A stretch of DNA of 64,000 nucleotides from Paenibacillus antri (lineage in GTDB: Bacteria; Bacillota; Bacilli; Paenibacillales; YIM-B00363): the NCBI RefSeq assembly GCF_005765165.1, contig NZ_VCIW01000001.1, positions 310,001-374,000 of the forward strand, given 5' to 3'. The number at the start of each line of letters is the position of its first letter. Position 1 is the stretch's first letter. The notes beneath the pieces are model-generated. The model was not told where the DNA came from, ran no database searches, and was given only the letters and a program-made list of their open reading frames with translations. Position numbers and translations under genes: made by a program. Positions 31,663 through 40,010 of this stretch are shown here, piece by piece.

Positions 31663-32427
31663 CTAATGCATCATCCAACCGCCGTCGACGTTGAGCGTCT
31701 GCCCCGTGATGAAGTCGCTGTCGGAGGAGGCGAGGAAGACGAACGCGCCTTCGACGTCCGCTGCGCTCTCTCGCCTAGCGAAGCATTGCGCCTTCGCCAA
31801 ATATTCCCCGCTCTCGCGAATCGTCTGCTCGCTCACCTTCTCGTACTCCGTCTCCGTCAATACGGCTCCCGGCGTGATGCAGTTCACTGTGATGTTATGC
31901 TGACCCACTTCGCGAGCCAGCGCGCGGGTGAAGCCGACGATGGCGCCCTTCGAGGTGACGTAATGCAGGAACTGCTTCTGTCCGGTGAAGAACGTCACGG
32001 AAGAGACGTTGATAATCTTGCCGTAACGTTGCCGCTCCATATAAGGAAATACGGCCTTGGCGCACAGAAATTGGGACCGCACGTTCACGCCCATGATGTA
32101 GTCCCAATCCTCCACTGTAATCTCATGCCACGTCTTCCTCGGATCCATCGCCGCGTTGTTGACGAGGATGTCGATGCCGCCGTAGCGCGCTGCCGCCTGC
32201 TCGACCATCCGCGTCACATCGTCTTCCTTCGAGACGTCCGCTCCGATCGCGATCGCCTCGCCGCCCGCCGACCGAACGTCTTCGACGACGCGCTCCGCCA
32301 ATTCCGGATGGGAGCGGTAGTTAACGACTACCTTCGCGCCCTCGGCAGCATACCGCTTCACTACCGCCGCGCCGATCGAACGGGACGACCCCGTAATAAG
32401 CGCGACCTTGCCTTGTAATTTCGTCAT
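31663..32427 (-). CDS. SDR-family oxidoreductase (3-oxoacyl/sugar dehydrogenase type)
   Basis: A 254-residue classical SDR. The cofactor motif is 'TGSSRSIGAAV' near residue 12, 'VNNAAMDPR' near 88, the catalytic Ser is in 'INVSSVTFF' and Tyr/Lys are in 'HYVTSKGAIVGF'; the active site is complete. 'VNYRSHPE' after the second strand suggests NADP(H). The ATG at 32427 overlaps the IlvD-family stop (ATGA). It is the last gene of the leftward operon with a GH39-like glycosidase and a sugar-acid dehydratase, so it probably acts on a sugar or sugar acid from that pathway. Confidence 0.87.
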   Translation of the reverse strand: MTKLQGKVALITGSSRSIGAAVVKRYAAEGAKVVVNYRSHPELAERVVEDVRSAGGEAIAIGADVSKEDDVTRMVEQAAARYGGIDILVNNAAMDPRKTWHEITVEDWDYIMGVNVRSQFLCAKAVFPYMERQRYGKIINVSSVTFFTGQKQFLHYVTSKGAIVGFTRALAREVGQHNITVNCITPGAVLTETEYEKVSEQTIRESGEYLAKAQCFARRESAADVEGAFVFLASSDSDFITGQTLNVDGGWMMH

Positions 32428-34175
32428 CGGCCGATGCCCCCTCCTTGTGCGCAAGACCCGCCTTGCAGCGCCGGGTTCGCGGAACGCGTATACAGTCCGA
32501 GCACGCCCTTGTGGCGGAACGTCGGCGGTGACCACGAGGCTCTCCGTCCGGCGAACGCTTCGTCGATCTCCTGCGGAGCGCGCTCCTCGCCTTCGATGCC
32601 GACGACGTCGATCCGGCGACCCGGAATATCGACGCGGACGACGTCCCCGTCCCGCACGAACGCGATCGGGCCGCCGTCCGTCGCTTCCGGCCCGAGGTAG
32701 CCGACGCAAGGCCCGCGCGTGGCGCCTGAGAATCGACCGTCCGTCACGAGCGACGTCGTGTGCGACAACACCGGATCCGACGCGATCAGCTCGGACATGA
32801 AGAACATCTCCGGCATCCCGACCGCCTTCGGCCCTTGATAACGGATGACCACCACGTCGCCCGGTTGGATGACCTTAGCGACGTAGGCATCCACCGCCTC
32901 CCGCTCGCTGTCGAAGACGCGCGCCGGTCCGGTGTGAACCTGCATCTCCGCCGCGACGGCGAACTTCTTGATCAGCGCTCCTTCGGGCGCCAGATTGCCG
33001 TATAGCACGGCCAAGGAGCCTTCCTTCTTCAGCGGCTTCGAGAGCGGATAAATGACGTTCCTTCGGTTCAGCTTATAGTTGGCGAGGAACATCTCGGCGT
33101 AATTGCGCATCTCCGCGCCTCGCATCTCTTCCAAGTTTTCGCCCAGCGTCTTGCCGGTTACGGTCATGACGTCGAGATGCAGAAAATCCCGGATTTCGTC
33201 CATGACGAACGGCACGCCGCCCGCGTACCAGAACAGCTCCGTCGGGTAATGCCCCGCCGTCTTCGTATCGACCAGCACGGGGATGCGCCGGTGGATGTCG
33301 TCGAATCGCTCGGGGGTCAGCGTTATGCCGATCTCTCTGGCGATCGCGATCAGATGCATGACTGCGTTGAGCGAGCCGCCGACCGCGGAGTGGACCATGA
33401 TCGCGTTTTCGAAGGCGGCCTCCGTCAGGATGTGCTCCGGCAGGATGCCGGCCTTCGCGAGCCGCATGACCTGCTGTCCGGAGGCTCGGGCCGCCCGGCG
33501 AAGTTCCGCGTTCGTCGCCGGAATGAGCGCCGACCACGGCAGCGCGAGGCCGAGCGCCTCGGACATCACCTGCATCGTCGCGGCGGTGCCCATGTATTGG
33601 CATGCCCCGCAGGTCGGGCAGCACGCGCGCTGGAAGGCGAGGAACTCCTCCTTCGTCATCTGATTGCGTTCGACCTCGACGCTCATATGCCACAGCTCCT
33701 CGTTGGAGCGCATGCACGGACCCGCCCCCATCGCGCCGCCCGGCACGTGAATCGCGGGAATGTTCAGCCGGGCGATCGCCATCAGATGCGCGGGCACCGC
33801 CTTGTCTCCCGCGGACGTGAGCGTCATCGCGTCGAACGGCGTGCTGAGCGCATGGATTTCCACCATCGAGGCGATCAAGTCGCGAGAGGGCAGCGAATAA
33901 TGCATGCCGTTATGCGCCTGCGCGATGCCGTCGCAGATGTCGGTCGTCGTGTAGACGGCGGGCTTGCCGCCGTATTGATAGACGCCCTTCTCCATCTCGC
34001 CGATCAGCTCGTTCAGGTGGTACGAGCTCGGATGACTGTCCCCGTGCGTGCTCTCGACGAGCACCTGAATCCGATCGAGGTCGTCGACGGTCCAATCCAT
34101 GGACATACGCAGCGCGTCGCCCTCGAAGCTGATCTTGCGCACCTTCTGACTCGCGCGTTCGGAATCTTCAACCAC
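32424..34175 (-). CDS. IlvD/Edd-family dehydratase, probably for a sugar acid
   Basis: A 583-residue iron-sulfur dehydratase. Cluster-binding segments are 'TTTDICDGIAQAHNGM' near residue 80 and 'CCPTCGACQYMGTA' near 190; 'TDGRFSGATRGPCVGY' and 'GPIAFVRDGDVVRVDIP' form the swivelling C-terminal domain. It sits between an aminotransferase and an SDR in a glycosidase operon, not with ilvB or ilvC, so an aldonic acid (arabinonate/xylonate-type) is a better substrate guess than dihydroxyisovalerate. The start is the GTG at 34175 with AAGGAGGCGAGCGGC upstream, overlapping the aminotransferase stop by 8 bp; earlier in-frame codons belong to that gene. Confidence 0.87.
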   Translation of the reverse strand: MVEDSERASQKVRKISFEGDALRMSMDWTVDDLDRIQVLVESTHGDSHPSSYHLNELIGEMEKGVYQYGGKPAVYTTTDICDGIAQAHNGMHYSLPSRDLIASMVEIHALSTPFDAMTLTSAGDKAVPAHLMAIARLNIPAIHVPGGAMGAGPCMRSNEELWHMSVEVERNQMTKEEFLAFQRACCPTCGACQYMGTAATMQVMSEALGLALPWSALIPATNAELRRAARASGQQVMRLAKAGILPEHILTEAAFENAIMVHSAVGGSLNAVMHLIAIAREIGITLTPERFDDIHRRIPVLVDTKTAGHYPTELFWYAGGVPFVMDEIRDFLHLDVMTVTGKTLGENLEEMRGAEMRNYAEMFLANYKLNRRNVIYPLSKPLKKEGSLAVLYGNLAPEGALIKKFAVAAEMQVHTGPARVFDSEREAVDAYVAKVIQPGDVVVIRYQGPKAVGMPEMFFMSELIASDPVLSHTTSLVTDGRFSGATRGPCVGYLGPEATDGGPIAFVRDGDVVRVDIPGRRIDVVGIEGEERAPQEIDEAFAGRRASWSPPTFRHKGVLGLYTRSANPALQGGSCAQGGGIGR

Positions 34176-35514
34176 GCCGCTCGCCTCCTTCCGTCCGCCG
34201 TTCCGCGGCCAACCGCGCCAGCGCCCGATCCGCCGCCTGCAGCGTCGCTTCCGCATGCGCCTCCGTATGCTCCGTGGATACGTACCAAAGCCCGTTCGTC
34301 CGAACGAGCACGCCTTCCTCGAGCATCCGCTCCGCGAAGTCGGAATATAGCGCTCCATCGCGTTCGGAGAACGCCGCGAAATCCTCCACTGCGTCCCGGT
34401 CGATAAACATCATGTGGAACACGGGCCCCTCTTGATTCACGACGCCGCGGAAGCCGTTCGCCGCGATTCGCTCGCGAAGCCCCTGCGCCAGCCGAGCCGC
34501 CGTCGCCTCCATTCGGACGAACGCCTCTCCGCCGTTCCGACCAAGGATGTCCAACGTAGCGATCGCTGCGGCCGTCGCCACGCAATTGCCGTTCAGCGTC
34601 CCAAGATGGCTGACTTTCCCGCTCGAGACGACGCGCATCAGCTCCCGGGAGCCGGCGACCGCGCTCAGGGCGATGCCGCCGGCCAGCGCCTTCCCCATCG
34701 TCATCAGATCCGGCGCGATGCCGAATCGCTCGTGCGCGCCGCCGAGTCCGAAGCGAAACCCGGTAATGACTTCATCGAAAATGAGTACGATACCGAGCTC
34801 CCTCGTCAGTTCTCGCATGCGCTCGAGGTAGCCGTCGCGCGGACGAATGCAGCCCGAGTTGCACATGACCGGCTCGGTGATGACGGCGGCGACCTCATGG
34901 CCGCGCGCGCGAAGCGTCTCTTCCAGCGCGACGGCGTCGTTCCAAGGCAGGAGGATGACGTCCTGCAGCGCGAGCTCGCTTTGCCCGCCGGTGCCGGGCA
35001 TCGTTTTGCCGCCGGCGTCCGACGCGGCGCCGCCCTTCATGTCCGCGCTCGGGAACGCCGTGAAGATTGCGTCGGACCAGCCGTGATAATGTCCGTGGAA
35101 GCGCACGATCTTCGTCCGGCCCGTGTGCGAGCGCGCGATGCGCAGCGCCAGCATGACGGCCTCCGTGCCGGAGCCGCTGAACGCGACCTGCTCCGCGCAC
35201 GGGAGCGCCTCGGTCAACCGGGCGGCGAGCTCGATCTCTCCCTCGTGCTGGAGTCCGAACGTATACCCGTTCGTCATCGCCGCATGAATGCGCTCCGTCA
35301 GCTCAGGATGCGCGTGACCTAGGATCAAGGGCCCGTAGGCCAACAAATAGTCGATATACCGGTTGCCGTCCGCGTCTGTGACGACGGCCCCGCGTCCCGA
35401 CGCCGCGAACAGCGGCACGGGACGCATCGCCGCGCGAAGCGAGCTGGACACGCCGCCGGCCAGCGCCGCGCCGGATCGCTCGAATAGCCTCTTCGAGGTG
35501 GTGTACGCCTTCAT
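34168..35514 (-). CDS. Class III aminotransferase (glutamate-1-semialdehyde 2,1-aminomutase-like)
   Basis: A 448-residue PLP enzyme of the acetylornithine/GSA aminotransferase class. 'VAFSGSGTEAVMLALRIAR' binds the cofactor phosphate, 'FHGHYHGWSD' stacks on the ring, 'LIFDEVITGFRFG' carries the Asp that contacts the pyridine nitrogen, and the Schiff-base Lys is in 'TMGKALAGGIAL'. The fold matches HemL, but the operon context points to an amino-sugar or omega-amino substrate rather than haem synthesis. The ATG at 35514 has GGAGGAATCCCGG upstream and overlaps the M81 stop (ATGA). Confidence 0.87.
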   Translation of the reverse strand: MKAYTTSKRLFERSGAALAGGVSSSLRAAMRPVPLFAASGRGAVVTDADGNRYIDYLLAYGPLILGHAHPELTERIHAAMTNGYTFGLQHEGEIELAARLTEALPCAEQVAFSGSGTEAVMLALRIARSHTGRTKIVRFHGHYHGWSDAIFTAFPSADMKGGAASDAGGKTMPGTGGQSELALQDVILLPWNDAVALEETLRARGHEVAAVITEPVMCNSGCIRPRDGYLERMRELTRELGIVLIFDEVITGFRFGLGGAHERFGIAPDLMTMGKALAGGIALSAVAGSRELMRVVSSGKVSHLGTLNGNCVATAAAIATLDILGRNGGEAFVRMEATAARLAQGLRERIAANGFRGVVNQEGPVFHMMFIDRDAVEDFAAFSERDGALYSDFAERMLEEGVLVRTNGLWYVSTEHTEAHAEATLQAADRALARLAAERRTEGGERRG

Positions 35515-37022
35515 CCGGGATTCCTCCAATCAAAGTCGTCGTCGAACGGGAAACAGGGCCGGGTCAGCTTACGGAAGGAGAGCCGATGCAAATTCGCGGG
35601 ACTCCGTCCCGGCGTATCCAGAATGTAGATGCTTTTTGCGATCGAGGTGTAGTCGGCGCGGAATTGATTGGCCGATTTCACGAGCACAAGATCCGCCGAA
35701 GCCGGCTCGAGACCGACGCTTCGATACATGCTTGGGTCGCCGGAGAAGGTCGCCCGCTCCGTAATCAGAAGCGAGATTCGGCCGATGTCGAAGACGACGC
35801 ATCGCCCCATCCGCGCGATCGTGCCCTTGGCGTAACCGCCCAGCAGCCGGAAGTCGCCGTTCCCGATCGATCGGACCGTGCCGACGATGCGCAGCGGCTC
35901 CCCGTCCTCTTTGCACATCGAGTATCCGACATCCAGCTCGAGCCGCGATCCGACGCCGGCGGCGATCGCCTTCGCGACGGCCGGCGCGTCCACGATCGTC
36001 AGCAAGCACGTCAGCCGTTCCTGCGCGCCTTGGCGCAGCAGCTCCCGCAGCACGACGTTGCTGTCGCCCGTCGAACCGGCGCCCGGGCTGTCCGCCGAAT
36101 CGGACACGACGATCGGACCGCCGCCGCCCGTCGTCGCGAGCGCCGACGTCACCATCTTGTCGATCGGATGAAGCTCGGCCTGGAATTCATGGCGCTTGCG
36201 CCAGAACAGCTCGGCCAGCCGATCCGCTTCCCGCTCCGCCCGCGCTTCGTCCTCGCCGACCGTCACGACGGCGCAGCCCATCTCCGCGATATCGAGCCAA
36301 GGCTGAACGGGGAATAAAGAAGTGATCAGCGACTCCCCGAGCGCCTCGCCGGAACGGGCTTCCTCCCAAAGGTCGAAGAACGGCCCGGAATCGCTCTGGC
36401 TGTTTTCCGCCGGTACGATCATCGGCAGCTTCCGAAGGCGCGTCTTCGTCCGGCGGCCGCTCCGCAGCATGCGCAGCAGCAGCTCGGCGGAGCGCTCCCC
36501 CGTCTCCTCGAAGTCGACATGCGGATAGGTGCGGAAGCCGACCAGCGCATCGACGCCGGCCGCCATCCGCGCCGTTACGTTCGCGTGCAGGTCGAGCGAG
36601 ACGACGAAGGGAACGTCGCCGATGACGCCGCGAATGAGCTCGATCAGCTCCCCTTCGACGTCGTCGCAGCCCTCCGCGACCATCGCCCCGTGCAGCGCGA
36701 AATACGCCGCGTCGCAGCCCGGGCCCGACGACCCGACGGCGAGCTCGAGCCTGCTGCGCAGCAGCGCCTTCAATTCCGCGAACGCCTCCCGGGCGAACAC
36801 CCCCGAAGAGATTGCGTTCGCGGACAGCGTCGGCGCGAGCTCGACGCCGGCGGCCGACGCAACGCGGACGAAGCCGCTAAGCTCGTTCCGCGTCGTCGAG
36901 GTCAGCAGCTCGTCGCCGAACAGCAGCCGATGCCGCCGGAAATCGTCCATACCGCTCTTCGCCGGGCTGAACGTATTGCTCTCTTGAATGACGGCGCCGA
37001 CTAAGACGCGAGGCCGCTTCAC
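35511..37022 (-). CDS. M81-family metallopeptidase (MlrC-like)
   Basis: A 503-residue protein of the DUF1485/MlrC family, named after a microcystin-degradation gene. Landmarks are 'VGAVIQESNTFSP' at the N-terminus, 'CDAAYFALHGAMVAEGCDD' and 'VSLDLHANVT' (likely metal-binding His/Asp near residue 140), 'FRTYPHVDFEETG', and the C-terminal 'VSDSADSPGAGSTGDSN'. The start is a GTG at 37022 overlapping the glycosidase stop (GTGA). Many members occur in catabolic operons and may open amide or lactam bonds rather than cleave peptides. The substrate here is unknown. Confidence 0.85.
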   Translation of the reverse strand: MKRPRVLVGAVIQESNTFSPAKSGMDDFRRHRLLFGDELLTSTTRNELSGFVRVASAAGVELAPTLSANAISSGVFAREAFAELKALLRSRLELAVGSSGPGCDAAYFALHGAMVAEGCDDVEGELIELIRGVIGDVPFVVSLDLHANVTARMAAGVDALVGFRTYPHVDFEETGERSAELLLRMLRSGRRTKTRLRKLPMIVPAENSQSDSGPFFDLWEEARSGEALGESLITSLFPVQPWLDIAEMGCAVVTVGEDEARAEREADRLAELFWRKRHEFQAELHPIDKMVTSALATTGGGGPIVVSDSADSPGAGSTGDSNVVLRELLRQGAQERLTCLLTIVDAPAVAKAIAAGVGSRLELDVGYSMCKEDGEPLRIVGTVRSIGNGDFRLLGGYAKGTIARMGRCVVFDIGRISLLITERATFSGDPSMYRSVGLEPASADLVLVKSANQFRADYTSIAKSIYILDTPGRSPANLHRLSFRKLTRPCFPFDDDFDWRNPG

Positions 37023-38356
37023 CGGGTGACGCTCACATACAAGACCGAGTGCTTCGGGGCGGTCAGCTTCAGCTCCAACGCGGAAGAAGCCTCTCCCTCC
37101 GCGATCCGCTCGAACGTCCGCTCCGCGTCGATCGCGAGAACCTCGTAACGCGCCGGCCCGGAGGAGCCCGCCGCCGGAAGGCCGGTCAGCGCGATCGTCA
37201 GTTCTCGAGCTTCCGAGTGGAAATGGCTGATCAGCGCCGCGACGTCGCCGGCGGGCGTTCTCCCGGCTAAGCAAGCGAGCCCCTCGGCTTCCTTCGGCGC
37301 AGAGCACGCCAGGCGCTCTTCGTGGCGGCGCAGCCGTTCGAACGCTTCGAACGCGTAATACGTCTTCTGCGGCACGCCGTGATAATCGAACAAGCCGCAA
37401 AACAGCGCCGTCGGCTGTCCGTCGTAATAGTTCGCGCGATCGACGGGCAAATCTTGCAGCAGCGACAGGACGAGCGCCGCGAACGAAGCGCCCTCTTCCG
37501 ACTTCTGCCGGTCGAACGCGTCCTTGCGGACATACTCGTTGCCCTTGTTCCAGATCGTGCGGAAATCCGCGACGAAATAATTCCATTCGTTGAAGTGGCT
37601 TTCCGTCCGGGCGAAGCCGTTCCGATCGAGCAATTCGCGGACGTGCAGCGCATGGCGGACGATCGCGTTCGGATCGGCGGTGTACGTATGCCACGAGAAG
37701 AAGTCGAGCGGCGCCCCCGCATTCCGCACGTACGCAAGAAACTCCGGCACGAATTCCCGCGTCGGCCCCGCCGCGGCCGGACCTCCGACCTTCAGCGACG
37801 GGTCGAACCGCTTGATCTTGGCGGCCGCGACTTCGTAAAGCCGGTAATATTGCTCGTGCGTCCCCGACCACATCCGTACGCTGTAATCGGGTTCGTTCCA
37901 AATTTCCCAATATTCGATCCCGTACCGGAATCCGTTCGCCCAGCCTTGGTTGTAGTGCTTAATAATGCCGATACAGACGTCCGCCCACTTCTCGTAGTCT
38001 TTCGGCGGATGCACGAAATACTTCGTCTCCGTATGTTCGATACTCTCGCCGAGGCGGAACACGATGCTTGCGCCCGTCGCGGCGACGGTGCGCACATACT
38101 CGTCCGTCTGCGCGAAGTTATAGCTGGCCGGATCGGCCGGATCCTTATCGAAATCCGGGAAGACGATGTGAATGTCGACCTCCCGGGGATGCGGCCAGTT
38201 CGGGTCGTGCAGCCGGACGAGCGGAACGCCCATCGAGACGTAATAATCGGTAACGTCGACGAGCGAGCCGTACGTGACGGGCCCGTTATTGACGCCGTGA
38301 ATCGCCTTGAACGAAGCGCCGGTCGCTTGATCGGCATAGATCGTAATGTGCGTCAT
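37019..38356 (-). CDS. GH39-like glycosidase
   Basis: A 445-residue clan GH-A hydrolase. The acid/base is in 'YWEIWNEPDYSV' (Glu near 155) and the nucleophile in 'ESHFNEWNYFV' (Glu near 255), the order expected for a GH39 beta-xylosidase or iduronidase-like barrel. 'VPLVRLHDPNWP' is a typical early barrel segment. No signal peptide is present, so it would act on imported oligosaccharide. It is 37 bp downstream of the YesN-type regulator and heads the catabolic genes of the operon. The specificity is not visible. Confidence 0.83.
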   Translation of the reverse strand: MTHITIYADQATGASFKAIHGVNNGPVTYGSLVDVTDYYVSMGVPLVRLHDPNWPHPREVDIHIVFPDFDKDPADPASYNFAQTDEYVRTVAATGASIVFRLGESIEHTETKYFVHPPKDYEKWADVCIGIIKHYNQGWANGFRYGIEYWEIWNEPDYSVRMWSGTHEQYYRLYEVAAAKIKRFDPSLKVGGPAAAGPTREFVPEFLAYVRNAGAPLDFFSWHTYTADPNAIVRHALHVRELLDRNGFARTESHFNEWNYFVADFRTIWNKGNEYVRKDAFDRQKSEEGASFAALVLSLLQDLPVDRANYYDGQPTALFCGLFDYHGVPQKTYYAFEAFERLRRHEERLACSAPKEAEGLACLAGRTPAGDVAALISHFHSEARELTIALTGLPAAGSSGPARYEVLAIDAERTFERIAEGEASSALELKLTAPKHSVLYVSVTR

Positions 38357-38393
38357 CCTGCGTAACCTCCGCCATTTTCGTAAAATTAGTAAT

Positions 38394-40010
38394 TTATCGG
38401 TCCCGATACTCCTGTGGAGTAACGCCGAACGCTTTCTTAAACACCTTGATGAAATACGCCGTATTGAAATACCCGATCTGCCCCGCGATCTCGTAGATCT
38501 TGAGGTCGGAGCTTTTCAGCAGCTTCACGGCTCGCTCCAAGCGAATCCTGGACAAGTATTCCTTCAGCCCTTCTCCGGTCACGAGCTTATACACCTTCGA
38601 CAGGTACACCGGATGCATATCGACGTGAGCCGCAAGCGCTTGCAGAGAGACGTCTTCCGCGAGATGAACGTGAATATATTCTTGGATTTGCCCGATCAAC
38701 GTCGCCCGCGCGTCCTGGATTTCCTCCTGATTGGACGTCGACAACCGAAGGCATGCCTCGAACGCCCAATGCTTCAGCATCGACACGGATTGCATCAGTT
38801 CGGGAGATTGGTAGAAGCTCAAATCATGTTCGCACTTCAAGGCCTGGGCGACCGTCTGTCCGTTCGCGTGCGCGTAATGATAGCAAGCGGCGAGCACCGT
38901 ATGGTAGATTTCCGCCAATACGTCCGCATGCACGGCCTCGTCGGCTTCTCGAAGCGACTCGACCTCCATAAAGATGCTCAGCAGCTTTTCTTTCGCTTCC
39001 TCCCACAGTCCCGCGGAAAATAAATGCGATATCGAAGGCGGCGTCTGCAGGACGGAAGCCGCCCTCGGCACCGTCGCCGCCTCCGCCGCGTACCCCGCTT
39101 GCGTCAACAGCCCGTCGTCGCGGCCGATCCGGCGCCGCAGCGTGCGCACCGCGGCCTCGTAGGCGACCGGCAAATCGCGGGGGAACGCTTCGCAAGCGCC
39201 GTAAACGATGGACAGATGCATCTTCACGTAATGCGACACGAGATGCTGCCACTGACTGAGCAGCCGCGATACGGACTCGCCGCCCGCTTCCTCGCGCGTC
39301 CTCGGCTTCAGCACCATCACTAGATACCCGTGAACATCCTTGCATGTCCAGAGCTGACAGTGCGGCTCGATCACTTCCTCCGCGACGTTCATGACGGCGT
39401 ATTCCAGCAGCGCTCGGTCGTGGCGTCCTTGATGCGGGCGCTCGATCCGGACGACGACCGGATACGCGTCGTCGCCGTCCTCGAACGGAAGCTGCAGCAG
39501 GCCGAGCTTCTCGCGAACGTCCTCCGGCGCAAGCCGCCCTTCCAGAATGTTCCGAAGCAGGTCGGAGCGCAGCGTCGGCAGATGATCTTGGACGTATTGA
39601 ATGGACGAACGCTGCGAGGAAACCTCCAGCCACGTCTCCCGCATCGACGTCGTCAATCGCCGGATCGATTCGATCAACGCCTCGTCGCGCACGGGCTTCA
39701 GCAGGTAATCGGCCGCATGGAGCCGAAGGGCGTCCCGGGCGTATTCGAACTCCGCGTGCCCGGTGAGGAGGATGAACTGCACGCGGCCCGACCGCTTCCG
39801 GATCGCTTCCATCAATTCGATGCCGTCCATTCCGGGCATGCGAATGTCGGTCAGCACGATATCGACGTACTGCCCTTCGACGACGGCCAGCGCTTCCCGC
39901 GCGGAATAGGCGGTGAACACTTCCTCGACGTCGAGCTCCGGCCACGGCATCGTCTGGGAAATCGCGTCCACGACCGACGGCTCGTCGTCAACGATCAAGA
40001 TGCGGAACAT
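38394..40010 (-). CDS. YesN-type response regulator (receiver plus AraC HTH)
   Basis: A 538-residue response regulator. The receiver (residues 1-120) has 'LIVDDEPSV', phosphoacceptor Asp in 'DIVLTDIRMPGMDG' near 55, Thr in 'ILLTGHAEF' and Lys in 'YLLKPVRDE'. A long central region follows, and the C-terminal 100 residues contain AraC helix-turn-helix motifs ('VSLQALAAHVDMHPVYLSKV', 'LKIYEIAGQIGYFNTAYFIK'), ending with 'FGVTPQEYRDR'. It overlaps the histidine-kinase gene by 23 bp. It should activate the surrounding uptake and glycosidase genes, and probably binds the intergenic region 43587-43815. Confidence 0.93.
   Translation of the reverse strand: MFRILIVDDEPSVVDAISQTMPWPELDVEEVFTAYSAREALAVVEGQYVDIVLTDIRMPGMDGIELMEAIRKRSGRVQFILLTGHAEFEYARDALRLHAADYLLKPVRDEALIESIRRLTTSMRETWLEVSSQRSSIQYVQDHLPTLRSDLLRNILEGRLAPEDVREKLGLLQLPFEDGDDAYPVVVRIERPHQGRHDRALLEYAVMNVAEEVIEPHCQLWTCKDVHGYLVMVLKPRTREEAGGESVSRLLSQWQHLVSHYVKMHLSIVYGACEAFPRDLPVAYEAAVRTLRRRIGRDDGLLTQAGYAAEAATVPRAASVLQTPPSISHLFSAGLWEEAKEKLLSIFMEVESLREADEAVHADVLAEIYHTVLAACYHYAHANGQTVAQALKCEHDLSFYQSPELMQSVSMLKHWAFEACLRLSTSNQEEIQDARATLIGQIQEYIHVHLAEDVSLQALAAHVDMHPVYLSKVYKLVTGEGLKEYLSRIRLERAVKLLKSSDLKIYEIAGQIGYFNTAYFIKVFKKAFGVTPQEYRDR

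Noticed and set aside
32424-34175. ilvD of valine/isoleucine biosynthesis
   Set aside because: Family match is right, but the gene is embedded in a glycosidase/aminotransferase/SDR operon without ilv or leu genes; a sugar-acid dehydratase is more likely.
34168-35514. hemL (glutamate-1-semialdehyde aminomutase) for haem synthesis
   Set aside because: Fold is the same, but no hem genes are near and the operon is catabolic.
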